64,000 nucleotides of DNA from Streptomyces sp. NBRC 110611 (GTDB lineage Bacteria; Actinomycetota; Actinomycetes; Streptomycetales; Streptomycetaceae). The translations under genes were made by a program, and so were the position numbers. Location of the stretch: positions 482,743-546,742 of the forward strand of contig NZ_BBUY01000003.1 in assembly GCF_001590865.1 (NCBI RefSeq), written 5' to 3'. Every line of letters begins with the position of its first letter. The stretch's first letter is position 1. A model generated the notes under the pieces. That model had not been told where the DNA came from, searched no databases, and was given only the letters and a program-made list of their open reading frames with translations. Shown here one piece after another: positions 36,210-45,624 of this stretch.

Positions 36210-36815
36210 ATGCGCATAGGGGTGTACCTCGCGCACCCACGTCCAGGCAGCTTCAACCACGCGGTGTTCACTGCCGTAGTGGAAGAACTGCGGGGCCGGG
36301 GGTGCCACGTCATCGCGCACGATCTCTACGCCGAGGGATTCCCCCCTCTGCTGACCGCCGACGAGACGGAGACGGTCCAGTCGGCCGTTCCCGCCCGTGA
36401 CGCGCAGGTGGAGCTGCACCGTTCCGAGGTGGCCACCCTTGATGCCATGGTGTTGGTCCATCCGAACTGGTGGGGTATGCCGCCCGCGGTCCTCACGGGC
36501 TGGGTGCAGCGTGTGCTCGCGCCCGGTGTCGCGTACAAGCTGGGCACTGCGGACGGGGAGCCCGCAGGGCTGCTGAAGGCCGGACGGGCGCTCGTGCTGA
36601 ACACCTCCGACACCCCTGCCGACCGCGAAGAGAGTGAGTTCGGCGACCCGCTGCAGAGGATCTGGGCGGCATGCGTCCTGCCGTACGTCGGCGTCGCCGA
36701 CGTGCGCCGCATCGTCTTCCGTACGGTGACCGACGCGACCGACGCCATGCGCGCATCATGGCTGCGCCAGGCACGTCAGCAAGTCGCCGCGCTGATGTCT
36801 CCGGAGAGCAGTTGA
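36210..36815 (+). CDS. flavodoxin-fold NAD(P)H oxidoreductase (MdaB/NQO-like)
   Basis: 201 residues of the Flavodoxin_2 family. YLAHPRPGSFNHAVF is the FMN/FAD phosphate loop; HPNWWGMPPAVLTGWVQRVL and VAYKLG are typical of quinone reductases. It should reduce quinones or similar electrophiles by two electrons. GGAGG lies five bases before the ATG. The stop codon overlaps the MerR-type dyad, so the downstream redox-linked regulator could respond to the same stress. Confidence 0.85.
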   Translation: MRIGVYLAHPRPGSFNHAVFTAVVEELRGRGCHVIAHDLYAEGFPPLLTADETETVQSAVPARDAQVELHRSEVATLDAMVLVHPNWWGMPPAVLTGWVQRVLAPGVAYKLGTADGEPAGLLKAGRALVLNTSDTPADREESEFGDPLQRIWAACVLPYVGVADVRRIVFRTVTDATDAMRASWLRQARQQVAALMSPESS

Positions 36816-36842
36816 CCTTGCCCGTGAGGTCAAGGTTTACGT
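36812..36842 (+). promoter_or_regulatory. MerR-type promoter with ACCTTG-N10-CAAGGT dyad
   Basis: The perfect half-sites ACCTTG (36815-36820) and CAAGGT (36831-36836) lie between a -35-like TTGACC (36812-36817) and a -10-like TTTACG (36836-36841). The spacing of 18 bases is longer than usual, as in MerR-activated promoters. It overlaps the stop of the oxidoreductase gene and precedes the MerR fusion gene, indicating autoregulation. Confidence 0.7.
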
Positions 36843-36859
36843 TCGTGGAGATGAGCGGC

Positions 36860-37831
36860 ATGAGAATCGGCGAGTTGGCCGGACGGGCCGGCGTGACGAT
36901 CAAAGCGGTGCGCTACTACGAATCGCTGGGGTTGATCACGCCGCGCCGTCTGGCCAACGGATACCGGGACTACGACGAGGACGACGTGCGTCTGGTGCGC
37001 GAGATCCGGACTCTCGGCAGCCTCGGTATCCCGGTCGAGCGCACCCGGCCGTTTCTGGAGTGCCTGGCGGCCGGGCAGCGGCACGCCGACGACTGCCCGG
37101 CGTCGTTGGCCGGATATCGCGAGGCCATAGACGGACTGACCGAACGGATCGAGGCTCTGACCGCCCGCCGGGCGGTCCTGAGGCGACACCTGAGACAGGC
37201 CGCTTATCGCAACAGCAGTGTCCCCTCGCCTGACGACGGAGAAGACCTCATGAGCGACCTGTACCGGCTGCCGGCGAACCTGCCCGTTCCGGAGGACGAC
37301 GGCGCGGCCGACCACCTTCCCGGGCGGAAGGTGCCCCGTCTTGAACTGGCCAGTACTGCCGGGGAGACGGTGAGGGCCGATGTCCTCGGCTCCGGGCGCA
37401 CGGTTGTCTACGTCTACCCGCTCACGGGTCGCCCGGACGCCGACCTTCCGCACGGCTGGGACTCCATACCCGGAGCACGGGGCTGCACCACCGAGGCATG
37501 CGACTTCCGGGACCACCACCAAGAGCTGCTGGCCGCGGGCGTGCGCGGGGTCTTCGGTCTGTCCAGTCAGGACACCGCTTACCAACGTGAGGTCGTCGAG
37601 CGGCTCCGCCTGCCGTTCGCCATGCTCTCCGATCCTCGGCTGAGGCTGGCTGCGGACCTCGGCCTGCCCACATTCGAGGTCGACGGGCTGACGCTGTTCA
37701 AGCGCCTGACCCTCGTCATCCGCGACGAGGTGATCGAGCACGTCTTCTACCCGGTCTTTCCGCCCAGCGAGCATGCCCAGCAGGTCCTGGCGTGGCTGCG
37801 CGACAACCCGGCAGCCGCGTCGAAAACCTGA
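36860..37831 (+). CDS. MerR regulator fused to BCP/AhpC-type peroxiredoxin
   Basis: 323 residues. Residues about 1-70 form a MerR DNA-binding domain (RIGELAGRAGVTIKAVRYYESLGLI). A dimerisation helix follows to about residue 120. Residues about 150-320 form a peroxiredoxin of the BCP type; the GCTTEACDFRDHH motif gives a peroxidatic and a resolving Cys five residues apart. The regulator may sense peroxide through its own redox domain. The ATG at 36860 is chosen for the GGAG nine bases upstream; the ATG at 36851 is an alternative. Confidence 0.87.
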   Translation: MRIGELAGRAGVTIKAVRYYESLGLITPRRLANGYRDYDEDDVRLVREIRTLGSLGIPVERTRPFLECLAAGQRHADDCPASLAGYREAIDGLTERIEALTARRAVLRRHLRQAAYRNSSVPSPDDGEDLMSDLYRLPANLPVPEDDGAADHLPGRKVPRLELASTAGETVRADVLGSGRTVVYVYPLTGRPDADLPHGWDSIPGARGCTTEACDFRDHHQELLAAGVRGVFGLSSQDTAYQREVVERLRLPFAMLSDPRLRLAADLGLPTFEVDGLTLFKRLTLVIRDEVIEHVFYPVFPPSEHAQQVLAWLRDNPAAASKT

Positions 37832-37949
37832 CGGCAGGTGTCAAGTTTTGGTGGGACGGTCCCTCCCGAACGGCAGCGCGTGAATGTGTCGCGTGTCTTG
37901 CCTTGTCCTGTGTGTCTTTGTGTCTCTGGATGAACGGGAGCCTGCCCTG

Positions 37950-38543
37950 ATGGACACCACCATTGACCCCCGGCCGCTGCTGGAGCGTGCGACCGGACAG
38001 TTCGCCGCCCTGGTCGCAGCCGTCGAGCCGGGACGACTTGACGCCCGCACGCCGTGCCCTGAGTTCGACATTCGCGCTCTGATGGGCCATGTGCTGGGCA
38101 ATACGCTCGCCTACGCATACATCGCCGAAGGCGGCACGATCGCGGATGAGCCGGGGGACGTCAAGGAAGTCCCGGGCGATGACTGGGCGGTGGCGTATGC
38201 GGCGGCCGGGGAACGGCTGGTCGCCGCCTCCCGGGCGCTGACCGACGGAGCCCTCGACCACCTGGTGGACCTTGGCTTCGCGAAGATGCCGATGCGTGCC
38301 GCGCTGGGGGCGATCGTCATGGAGCTCGCTGCGCACGCGTGGGATCTGCGTGAGGCGTTGGGCGACTCGCCAGAACTCGACTCCGCAGTGGCCGACTACG
38401 CGCTGGCGTATGCCAGGGAGATGCTGCCGCCGGAGCGGCGCGGCGCCCCCGTGCCCTTCGCGCCGGTGCGGCCCGCCCCCGAGGGCGCGGATGCGTACGG
38501 GCGGCTGGCGGCCTGGCTGGGGCGGGAGGCGCGTGGGGCCTAG
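37950..38543 (+). CDS. TIGR03086-type DinB-like protein
   Basis: 197 residues of the mycothiol-dependent maleylpyruvate isomerase/DinB-like family. Metal-ligand His candidates occur in LMGHVLGNTLAYAY and AAHAWDLREAL. The segment TPCPEFDIRALMGHVLG is the family signature. Function in thiol transfer or detoxification is inference. Its stop shares the four bases CTAG with the stop of the convergent ABC ATPase gene. Confidence 0.83.
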   Translation: MDTTIDPRPLLERATGQFAALVAAVEPGRLDARTPCPEFDIRALMGHVLGNTLAYAYIAEGGTIADEPGDVKEVPGDDWAVAYAAAGERLVAASRALTDGALDHLVDLGFAKMPMRAALGAIVMELAAHAWDLREALGDSPELDSAVADYALAYAREMLPPERRGAPVPFAPVRPAPEGADAYGRLAAWLGREARGA

Positions 38544-40105
38544 AGGCGGCTGGGGGCTTCCGGGCGTGCGGTTGTCTGTATGAGGGAGGCGGTGAAGGAG
38601 TGCCGGGGCTCGGTCAGGATCTGGTGGGCCGGGCCCTGCTCGACGAGTTCGCCCGCGTCCAGGACGGCGATGCGGTGGGCGAGGCGTGCGGTGTCCAGGT
38701 CGTGGGTGATGAGGATGAGGGACAGGTCGTCGTGACCGCTCTCGTCACAGTGGAGCAGGCTCGCGAGGAGGTCCAGGAGGCCGCGGCGGGTGACGGTGTC
38801 GAGGCCGGAGGTGATCTCGTCGCAGATCAGGACGCGGGGGTGGGCGAGCAGGGCACGGGCGAGGGCGGCGCGCTGGAGTTCGCCGCCGGAGAGCCGGGTG
38901 GGACGGCGGTGTGCCAGGTCGTCCGGTAGGCCGAGGCGGCGGAGGGTGGCGAGGGCCTCGTCCGTCGCCGCGTGCCGGTCGGTGCCGCGCAGTCGCACTG
39001 CCGTGCTGGCGACCTGGTCCAGGACGGGGCGGTGCTCGTCGAAGGCGGCGCGGGCGTCCTGGAAGACGTACTGGACGGCGGAGAGCTGGGCGCGGGTGCG
39101 GTGGCGCAGGCTGCGGGGGAGAGCTGTGCCGTCGAGGAGGATCTCGCCGTCGTGGTCGCGGTGGAGTCCGGCCAGGCAGCGGGCGAGGGTGGTCTTGCCG
39201 CTGCCGGAGCGGCCTACGACGGCCAGGCATTCGCCGGAGCGCAGGGTGAGGCGCGGGGTGTGCAGGACTGGGGGCGTGCGGCCGTGCCGGGCGCTCAAGT
39301 CAGTCAGCGCGAGTGCTGGTTGAGCTGATTTTTCGGGCGTTGTGGAGGACTGGGCCGGCGCTCGGTGTTCGTCGAGCAACTGGCGGGTCCACTCGTGCCG
39401 GGGGGCGAGCCAGAGTCTGTCCGGCGGTCCTGATTCCACGACCCGGCCCGCGCGCATCACGAGGACGTGGTCGGCGAGGGCGCGGACGACGTCGAGATCG
39501 TGGCTGAGGAGGACGACGGCGATGCCGCGCGCCGCGACCCCCACCAGTTGGTCGACGATGCGGCTCTTGGTGAGCGCGTCCTGGCCGGTGGTGGGTTCGT
39601 CGGCGACGATGACGCGCGCGCCGAGGAGGAGGGCCTGGGCGAGGACGACGCGTTGTTGCTGGCCACCGGAGAGCTGGTGCGGGTAGCGGGCCAAGAGGGC
39701 GTCGAGATCGGTGAGTTGGGCGTGCGTCAGGGCCTGGACGATCAGTTGGCCGGCGGCCGTGCGGCGTTCGGCGCGGGGGAGGTGGCGGACCTGAGGGCGG
39801 GCGATGTCGTGGAGGAGTGCGGTGATGCGGCGGGCCGGGTTGAGGACGGCGGCGGGGTGCTGGGGTACGTAGCCCACCAGGCGGTCGGCCGGCAGGCGTA
39901 CGTCACCGGTGATGCGGGCGCCGTCCGGGTACTCCCCCAGGAGTGCCAGGCCGGTGGTGGTTTTGCCGCTGCCGGAGGCGCCGACGAGGGCGGTCACTTT
40001 TCCGGGCAGCGCCCGCAGGTTCACGCCGTCGACGATCGCCCGGCCGTCGATCTCGACGCGCAGCTCGCGTAGCTCCGCGACGGCCGGTTCCGTTGCCTGG
40101 CTCAC
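38540..40105 (-). CDS. fused two-domain ABC ATPase of nickel/peptide importer
   Basis: 521 residues with two complete ABC cassettes: Walker A GASGSGKTT and GRSGSGKTT, signatures LSGGQQQRV and LSGGELQRA, Walker B VIVADEP and VLICDEI. The arrangement fuses DppD- and DppF-type subunits that power opine/nickel/dipeptide importers. GTG at 40105 overlaps the permease stop (GTGA). It is the last gene of the ten-gene operon and converges on the DinB-like gene, sharing CTAG. Confidence 0.93.
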   Translation of the reverse strand: MSQATEPAVAELRELRVEIDGRAIVDGVNLRALPGKVTALVGASGSGKTTTGLALLGEYPDGARITGDVRLPADRLVGYVPQHPAAVLNPARRITALLHDIARPQVRHLPRAERRTAAGQLIVQALTHAQLTDLDALLARYPHQLSGGQQQRVVLAQALLLGARVIVADEPTTGQDALTKSRIVDQLVGVAARGIAVVLLSHDLDVVRALADHVLVMRAGRVVESGPPDRLWLAPRHEWTRQLLDEHRAPAQSSTTPEKSAQPALALTDLSARHGRTPPVLHTPRLTLRSGECLAVVGRSGSGKTTLARCLAGLHRDHDGEILLDGTALPRSLRHRTRAQLSAVQYVFQDARAAFDEHRPVLDQVASTAVRLRGTDRHAATDEALATLRRLGLPDDLAHRRPTRLSGGELQRAALARALLAHPRVLICDEITSGLDTVTRRGLLDLLASLLHCDESGHDDLSLILITHDLDTARLAHRIAVLDAGELVEQGPAHQILTEPRHSFTASLIQTTARPEAPSRL

Positions 40106-40947
40106 CGTCGTGGTCCTTTCTTCTCCAGTGCGGCGTCCGAGAGCAGGTTGGTGCCCGTCGTCAGCGCCACGATCAGCAGTGCGGGCACCACCACGGCCCA
40201 GGGCTGCACGAACAGTCCGGTGCGGTTGCGGTCGACCATGACGGCCCAGTCGGCCGCGTCCGGTGCGACGCCGACGCCGAGGAAGGCGGCGGTGGAGACG
40301 AGGTACAGCACGCCGGTCAGCCGGATGCCGGCGTCGGCGGCGAGGGTGGGGAGTGCGGAGCGGCCGACGTAGCCGAGGGCGATCCGCCACCAGGTCTCGC
40401 CCTGCATGCGCAGCGCCTCGACGGCCGGGCGGGCGGCCGCCTCGCCCGCTGCCGCCCGTACGATCCGGGCCGCGTCCGGCACGTTTACCAGGGCGACGAG
40501 CAGGGCCAGTCCGGCGGCGCCCGGCGAGAGGACCGAGGCCACCAGGAGGATCAGGAGGAGTGAGGGGATGGCGAGGAGCACGTCGAGCGGGCGCATCAGC
40601 AGCTCCTCCAGCCAACGGAGGTGGGTGAGTGCGCTGATGAGGGCTATCGGGACGGCGATCAGGTAGGCGAGGACGGTTGCGGCGAGGGCGGTGAGGACGA
40701 CGGTACGGCCGCCGTGCAGGACCTGCTGCCAGACGTCGCGGCCGACGAAGTCGGTGCCGAGCCAGTGGTCGCCGCCGACGCCCAGAAGTGGATCGCCGCC
40801 GAGGGTGCCGGGGGTGAAGGACGCGGCACGGGGGCCGGGGGCGCCGGCGAACAGCGGGCCCAGGAGGGCGAGGAGGAGGGGGACGGCGATGATGGTGAGG
40901 CCAAGGAGGAGGCGATTCCGTGTCCGCCGCTTCATGATCGCCGTCAC
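40102..40947 (-). CDS. ABC permease, DppC/NikC-type
   Basis: 281 residues with six hydrophobic helices and the GTDFVGRDVWQQVLHGGRTV loop of the DppC/OppC group. The EAA-like coupling loop is in VNVPDAARIVRAAAGEAAARPAVEAL. The GTG at 40947 overlaps the preceding permease stop. Together with the DppB-type subunit it forms the channel of a nickel/peptide-type importer. Confidence 0.9.
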   Translation of the reverse strand: MTAIMKRRTRNRLLLGLTIIAVPLLLALLGPLFAGAPGPRAASFTPGTLGGDPLLGVGGDHWLGTDFVGRDVWQQVLHGGRTVVLTALAATVLAYLIAVPIALISALTHLRWLEELLMRPLDVLLAIPSLLLILLVASVLSPGAAGLALLVALVNVPDAARIVRAAAGEAAARPAVEALRMQGETWWRIALGYVGRSALPTLAADAGIRLTGVLYLVSTAAFLGVGVAPDAADWAVMVDRNRTGLFVQPWAVVVPALLIVALTTGTNLLSDAALEKKGPRR

Positions 40948-41933
40948 GCCGCCACCCCCGCACGAGGGGTCAGACGGTGGGCCACCAGGTCGGCACCGAG
41001 ATTGAGGACGACGGTGAGTACCCCGAACACGACCGCCAGCCCCTGCACCACCGGGACGTCGCGTTCGGCGACGGCGTTGAGGAGGACGGTCCCGAGGCCG
41101 GGGATGACGAAGAGGGACTCCACGACGATGACGCCGCAGAGCAGCCAGTCCACCGTCCGGGCCAGCTGCTGGACGGCCGGGGCGAGGGCGTTGGGGAGGG
41201 CGTGGGCGTACCGGAGGCGGGCGCCGGGGATGCCGTAGCGGCGGGCGTGGGCCACGTACGGGGAGCCGAGGGCGTCGACCATCCCGGCGCGTACCAGGCG
41301 GGACAGGGAGCAGACCGGCCGGGACAGCAGGACCAGGACCGGGAGTACCAGGGCGGCCGGGTGGGCGAGCAGGTCGGTGCCGTAGCCGACGGCGGTCGGT
41401 GGCAGCCAGCCGAGCCGCAGCGCGAAGAGCGTCACCAGCAGCACGCCGAGGGCGAACTCGGGGATCGCGTACACGGCGAGCGTCACGGAGCTGGTCAGCC
41501 GGTCGGTGAGCCGCCCCGCATGGCGGGCGGCGAGCACGCCCAGGCCGAAGCCGATCGGGACGAGCAGGGCGAGGGTGAGCGCGGCCAGGAGGAGGGTCGG
41601 GCCGAAGCCGTCGGCGAGGTACTGGACGACCGGGCGGCCGGAGGTCAGGGAGGTGCCGAGGTCGCCGTGGAGCAGGCCCGCCGCCCAGTCGGCCAGCCGC
41701 TCGTGGGCGGGACGGTCCAGGTGCATGGCTTCGCGGATGGCGGCGATGCGTGCGGGGTCGGGCTGGTCGCCGGCCAGGGCGACGGCGGCGTCGCCCGGCA
41801 GCGCCTCGGTGAGGGCGAAGACCAGCAGCACCACGGCCACGGTCTGTGCGACGCCGAGCAGCAGCCGCCGGGCGACGAAGGAGCGCAGCCCGCCCGTACT
41901 GCGTCTGCTCGCGCCGCTCGGGTGACCGCTCAT
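40944..41933 (-). CDS. ABC permease, DppB/NikB-type
   Basis: 329 residues with six helices. The N-terminal RRLLLGVAQTVAVVLLVFAL and DLGTSLTSGRPVVQYLADGF are typical of the family. The C-terminal coupling helix region is RLRYAHALPNALAPAVQQLA. ATG at 41933 overlaps the binding-protein stop (ATGA). Confidence 0.9.
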   Translation of the reverse strand: MSGHPSGASRRSTGGLRSFVARRLLLGVAQTVAVVLLVFALTEALPGDAAVALAGDQPDPARIAAIREAMHLDRPAHERLADWAAGLLHGDLGTSLTSGRPVVQYLADGFGPTLLLAALTLALLVPIGFGLGVLAARHAGRLTDRLTSSVTLAVYAIPEFALGVLLVTLFALRLGWLPPTAVGYGTDLLAHPAALVLPVLVLLSRPVCSLSRLVRAGMVDALGSPYVAHARRYGIPGARLRYAHALPNALAPAVQQLARTVDWLLCGVIVVESLFVIPGLGTVLLNAVAERDVPVVQGLAVVFGVLTVVLNLGADLVAHRLTPRAGVAA

Positions 41934-43507
41934 GCCAGCCAGACCTTGTCGAAGCGGGCCCAGTCGAGGGTGTTGGCCGGGGCCCGGTGGGCAACGCCCT
42001 TCAGGTTCTTGGCCGTTCCGAGGATCCAGTCGGCGAAGCCCCAGACGAGGAAGCCGCCCTCGGCGTACAGCCGGCGCTGCATCCGTGCGTAGACGGCGGC
42101 ACGGTCCCGCTTGTCCGGGGTGGACTGGGCCTGCTGGTAGAGGGCGTCGAAGTCCTTGTGCTGCCACTTGGTGGCGTTGGTGGTGGAGCCGGTGAGCAGG
42201 CGCTGGGAGATGTGCGCCTCGATGGGCATGGCGCCGGAGCGGTAGCAGCACAGGGTGCCGGAGTCGAGGATGTCGTTCCAGTACGAGTCCTTGCTCCCCG
42301 TCTTCACCTCGACGGTGACGCCGGCCTTCGCGGCCTGGTCGCGGAAGATGCTGGCGGCCTCGGTGAATCCGGCGGCGACGGCCGAGGTGTCGAGGGTGAC
42401 CTTCAGCTTCTCGGCGCCGGCCTGCTTCAGCAGGGCGCGGGCCCGGTCGAGGTCCGGTGCGCGCTGGGGGAGGCCGTCGGTGTAGTACTCGTAGCCCTTG
42501 CCGAACAGGTCGTTGCCGACCTCGCCCGCGCCGGACAGGGCACCGTCGACGAGCTCCTTGCGGTCGGCGATCAGGAAGAACGCCTGGCGCACCCGCTCGT
42601 CGTCGAAGGGGGGCCGGTCGGTCTTCATGGCGAACGCCTGCATGGCGCTGTTGCGGAGCCGGACGATCTCGATCTGTCCCCTGCCCTCGTGGGCGCGGGC
42701 CGTGGTGGGGTTGAGCTCATGGGCGTACTCGGCCTGGCCGCCGAGGAGCGCGTTGACGCGTGCGGACTCCTCGTTGGCGACGAGGAATTCGAGCTCGTCG
42801 AGGTACGGGGCACCGTCCCAGTGGTCGGCGTAGCGGCGGAAGACGGCCGAGCGGCCGGGGGCGAAGGAGGCGAAGCGGAAGGGGCCGGAGCCGATCGGCT
42901 GCCGGCCGATGTCCGAGTCCGTGGCGTGCTCGGGAATGATGTAGGCGCCGAACGCGGCCAGGACGTTGGGAAATTCGGCGGTCGGGCGCTTGAGGACGAA
43001 CTCGATGCTCCGCTTGCCGGTGGCGCGGCTGGCACCGAGGTCGATGGGCTCCAGGGAGGCCTTGGCGCGGAACGCCTTCTTCGGGTCGGCGATACGGCGG
43101 TAGCTGTGGAGGACGTCCTGTGCGGTGACGGGCTTGCCGTCGTGGAAGGTGGCCTCGCGCAGGGTGACCTGCCAGCGGTCCAGGGTCTGGTTGGGCTCCC
43201 ACTTCTCGGCGAGGCGGGGCCGGGCGGACAGGTCGGCGCCGTAGTCGGCGAGTTTGTCATGGACCGCCTTGGCCCGGGCCGCGTCGACGAACAGGCTGGC
43301 CAGGTGCGGATCGAGAGTCTCGCTCGCGCCGCCGCCGGCGAACGCCGCGCGCAGACGCCCGCCGCGCTTCGGTGTGCCGCTGCCGGGGCCGGCCGGGCTG
43401 TCCGCGGGGTTTCCGCATCCGGTGAGGGCGAGCGCGCCGAGCGAGGCGGCGCCGGTGGCGGCGAGGAAGCCACGGCGGTGCAGGCCGGGGAAGCGTTCGT
43501 CGGACAT
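41930..43507 (-). CDS. solute-binding lipoprotein, SBP_bac_5 family
   Basis: 525 residues of the nickel/peptide/opine-binding family 5. The N-terminus carries twin Arg in HRRGFLAATGAASLGALALTGC, a Tat signal with a lipobox, so it is exported folded and lipid-anchored. Family segments include WQVTLREATFHDGKPVTAQDVLHSY. Its ligand is not known. Together with the exporter and ligases upstream it fits uptake of a metal complex made by this operon. Confidence 0.92.
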   Translation of the reverse strand: MSDERFPGLHRRGFLAATGAASLGALALTGCGNPADSPAGPGSGTPKRGGRLRAAFAGGGASETLDPHLASLFVDAARAKAVHDKLADYGADLSARPRLAEKWEPNQTLDRWQVTLREATFHDGKPVTAQDVLHSYRRIADPKKAFRAKASLEPIDLGASRATGKRSIEFVLKRPTAEFPNVLAAFGAYIIPEHATDSDIGRQPIGSGPFRFASFAPGRSAVFRRYADHWDGAPYLDELEFLVANEESARVNALLGGQAEYAHELNPTTARAHEGRGQIEIVRLRNSAMQAFAMKTDRPPFDDERVRQAFFLIADRKELVDGALSGAGEVGNDLFGKGYEYYTDGLPQRAPDLDRARALLKQAGAEKLKVTLDTSAVAAGFTEAASIFRDQAAKAGVTVEVKTGSKDSYWNDILDSGTLCCYRSGAMPIEAHISQRLLTGSTTNATKWQHKDFDALYQQAQSTPDKRDRAAVYARMQRRLYAEGGFLVWGFADWILGTAKNLKGVAHRAPANTLDWARFDKVWLA

Positions 43508-43546
43508 GTGGCTCCTTGAGGCGTCTTCAGACGTGAGGTGTCGGGG

Positions 43547-44350
43547 TCAGTGGCCGGTCAGCCGGGCGATGACGTGCAGGCGGTCCGCGTCGGCGGTCTC
43601 GCCGGGCAGGTCGCCGTCCTGCCACCGCGGTGTGGTGCGCGGGCCTGGCCCGTCGTGGAGGGCGAGGACCTCGAAGCCGTGCGCGGCCAGTGCGTAGCGG
43701 AGCTCCTGCGGGAACAGCAGCCGCCAGGCGGAGCGCTGGGCGACGGGCGGGGAGCCGTCGTCGGACGTCCAGACGCGGACGCGGCGCAGGAGTTGGGCCG
43801 TGCGGTCCACGGTCAGGGTGGTGGTGGACCGGTAGGTGGTGCCCTGCCAGGTGAAGCCGCTGCGGGCGGGGGTGTGCAGCAGGTCGGTGCGGCCGAGGAA
43901 GTACGCGCCGTTGCGCATCTCGGCGACGAGCAGCCCGCCCGGGGCCAGGGCCCGGCGGCAGGAGGCGAGGAAGCCGTCGAGCTGCTCGTTGGTGTGGCAG
44001 TAGAGGAGGGAGCTGTCCAGGCAGACGACGGCGTCGAAGGCGGCCCGGCCGAGGTCGAAGCCGGTCAGGTCGGCAGGGACGTACGTCGGCCCCGGGTGGT
44101 GGACACGGGCGTACGACAGCATCGCCTCGGAGAGGTCGGCCGCTACGACGGTCCGGCCCGCGCCGTGGAGGTACGCGGCGTCCCGCCCGGTGCCGCAGCC
44201 GATGTCGAGGACCCGTGGCCCGGCGCCGTACCGCAGCAGGCAGTCCGCCGCCCAGCGGCCGGCCCGCCGTTCGGGATCGGGGAAGCGGGCCTCGTACAGC
44301 TCGGGTTTGTCGGTGAGCAGGTTTTCGCTGGTGGTGCTTTCGATGGTCAT
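43547..44350 (-). CDS. class I SAM-dependent methyltransferase
   Basis: 267 residues with a Rossmann SAM site: VLDIGCGTGRDAAYL, VVAADLSEAML, FDAVVCLDSSLLYC, and LAPGGLLVAEMRNG. The C-terminal half is typical of small-molecule methyltransferases. ATG overlaps the MFS stop (ATGA). A 39-base gap to the binding-protein gene is the only real gap in the operon. It probably methylates the operon's product or an intermediate. Confidence 0.86.
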   Translation of the reverse strand: MTIESTTSENLLTDKPELYEARFPDPERRAGRWAADCLLRYGAGPRVLDIGCGTGRDAAYLHGAGRTVVAADLSEAMLSYARVHHPGPTYVPADLTGFDLGRAAFDAVVCLDSSLLYCHTNEQLDGFLASCRRALAPGGLLVAEMRNGAYFLGRTDLLHTPARSGFTWQGTTYRSTTTLTVDRTAQLLRRVRVWTSDDGSPPVAQRSAWRLLFPQELRYALAAHGFEVLALHDGPGPRTTPRWQDGDLPGETADADRLHVIARLTGH

Positions 44351-45624
44351 GAGGTGCTCCCTTCGCGGGCGGCGGGCGCGGGCGCCGGTTCGGGGTTCCC
44401 GGGCAGCGCCCTGAGCCGGTGCAGCCAGGCCACCCCGCCCGCCGAGACCAGGCCGAGGAGCGCACAGCACACCCACGGCAGCCACCCGATGCCGTCCCGT
44501 TCGCCGGTGTCCATGGCCCAGCCCACGACGGTGTTGCCGACCGCGGCGGCGATCCCCGAGACGACGTAGAAGATCCCGAAGTACGTCCCGGTCAGCTCGG
44601 ACCGGCCGAAGCGGGGGATCAGCTCCATCACGAACGGCTGGGCGATCATGACGCCGAGGTAGAGCAGCAGCGCGCCGGTCAGTACGGGCACGGCGGCGAG
44701 CACTCCTGCGGACTCCGGCCCCGCACCCGCCACGGCCGCCACGGCCGCCGGCGGCAGGAACGCCAGCCCCATCACCGCCAGTCCGATCGCCATCCAACGG
44801 GCCCTGCTGCCCCGGGACTTGAGCGCTCTGGTGATCCGCAGCTGGAGGGCGAGATTGGTCACGGTGCCGACGAGGAATACCAGGCCCGCCGCGCCGTCCC
44901 AGCCGGTGGCCCGCCGCGCCCCGTCGGGCAGCAGCAGGTACAGCTGGTTCTCCAGGGTGAACATGCCGATCATGGCGAGCGCGAACGCCAGGAAGGCGCG
45001 GTTGCCGACCACCTCGCGCCAGTCCGCCAGTACCCCGCCCCCGCTCGGCTCCACCGTCCGCGCGGGCAGGACCAGGGCCTGCGCCACGGTGAGCACCGCG
45101 AAGATCCCGGCGGCGGTGAGCGCGGAGGTACGGAAGTCGACCAGCAGCAGCGCGCTGCCCAGCAGCGGGCCGATCAGCGCACCGGTGGTGGCGAAGACGT
45201 TGAACAGCGCGAACGCCTCCGCCTTGCGCTCCCCCGCCTCCTGCGCGAGGTACGCCCGTACGGCCGGGTTGAACAGCGCCCCGGCGAGTCCGCTGAGCAC
45301 GGACGCGGCGAGCAGCACGGCCAGCCCGTCACCGAGCGCGAACAGCGCGAACCCGACGGTGCGCAGGGCACACCCGGCGATGATGACGCCCCGGGCCCCG
45401 AGCCGGTCGGAGGCCGAACCGCCGATCAGGAACAGCCCCTGCTGGCTGAGGTTGCGTACGCCGAGGACGATGCCGACGACGGCCGCCGACATGCCCAGGT
45501 TCTCGCCGAGGTGGGTGGCGAGGTAGGGGATCAGGAGGTAGAAGCCGGTGTTGACGCCGAGCTGGTTGACCAGCAGCAGCTGGACGGCGAGCGGGAAGCG
45601 GCGTATCTCGTGCCAGGTCTTCAT
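44347..45624 (-). CDS. MFS exporter
   Basis: 425 residues, twelve predicted helices. N-terminal FPLAVQLLLVNQLGVNTGFYLLIPYLATHL and ASDRLGARGVIIAG mark the drug:H+ type exporter group. MFS proteins of this type export siderophores and opine metallophores. Position between biosynthesis and uptake genes supports secretion of the operon's product. ATG overlaps the epimerase stop. Confidence 0.9.
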   Translation of the reverse strand: MKTWHEIRRFPLAVQLLLVNQLGVNTGFYLLIPYLATHLGENLGMSAAVVGIVLGVRNLSQQGLFLIGGSASDRLGARGVIIAGCALRTVGFALFALGDGLAVLLAASVLSGLAGALFNPAVRAYLAQEAGERKAEAFALFNVFATTGALIGPLLGSALLLVDFRTSALTAAGIFAVLTVAQALVLPARTVEPSGGGVLADWREVVGNRAFLAFALAMIGMFTLENQLYLLLPDGARRATGWDGAAGLVFLVGTVTNLALQLRITRALKSRGSRARWMAIGLAVMGLAFLPPAAVAAVAGAGPESAGVLAAVPVLTGALLLYLGVMIAQPFVMELIPRFGRSELTGTYFGIFYVVSGIAAAVGNTVVGWAMDTGERDGIGWLPWVCCALLGLVSAGGVAWLHRLRALPGNPEPAPAPAAREGSTS

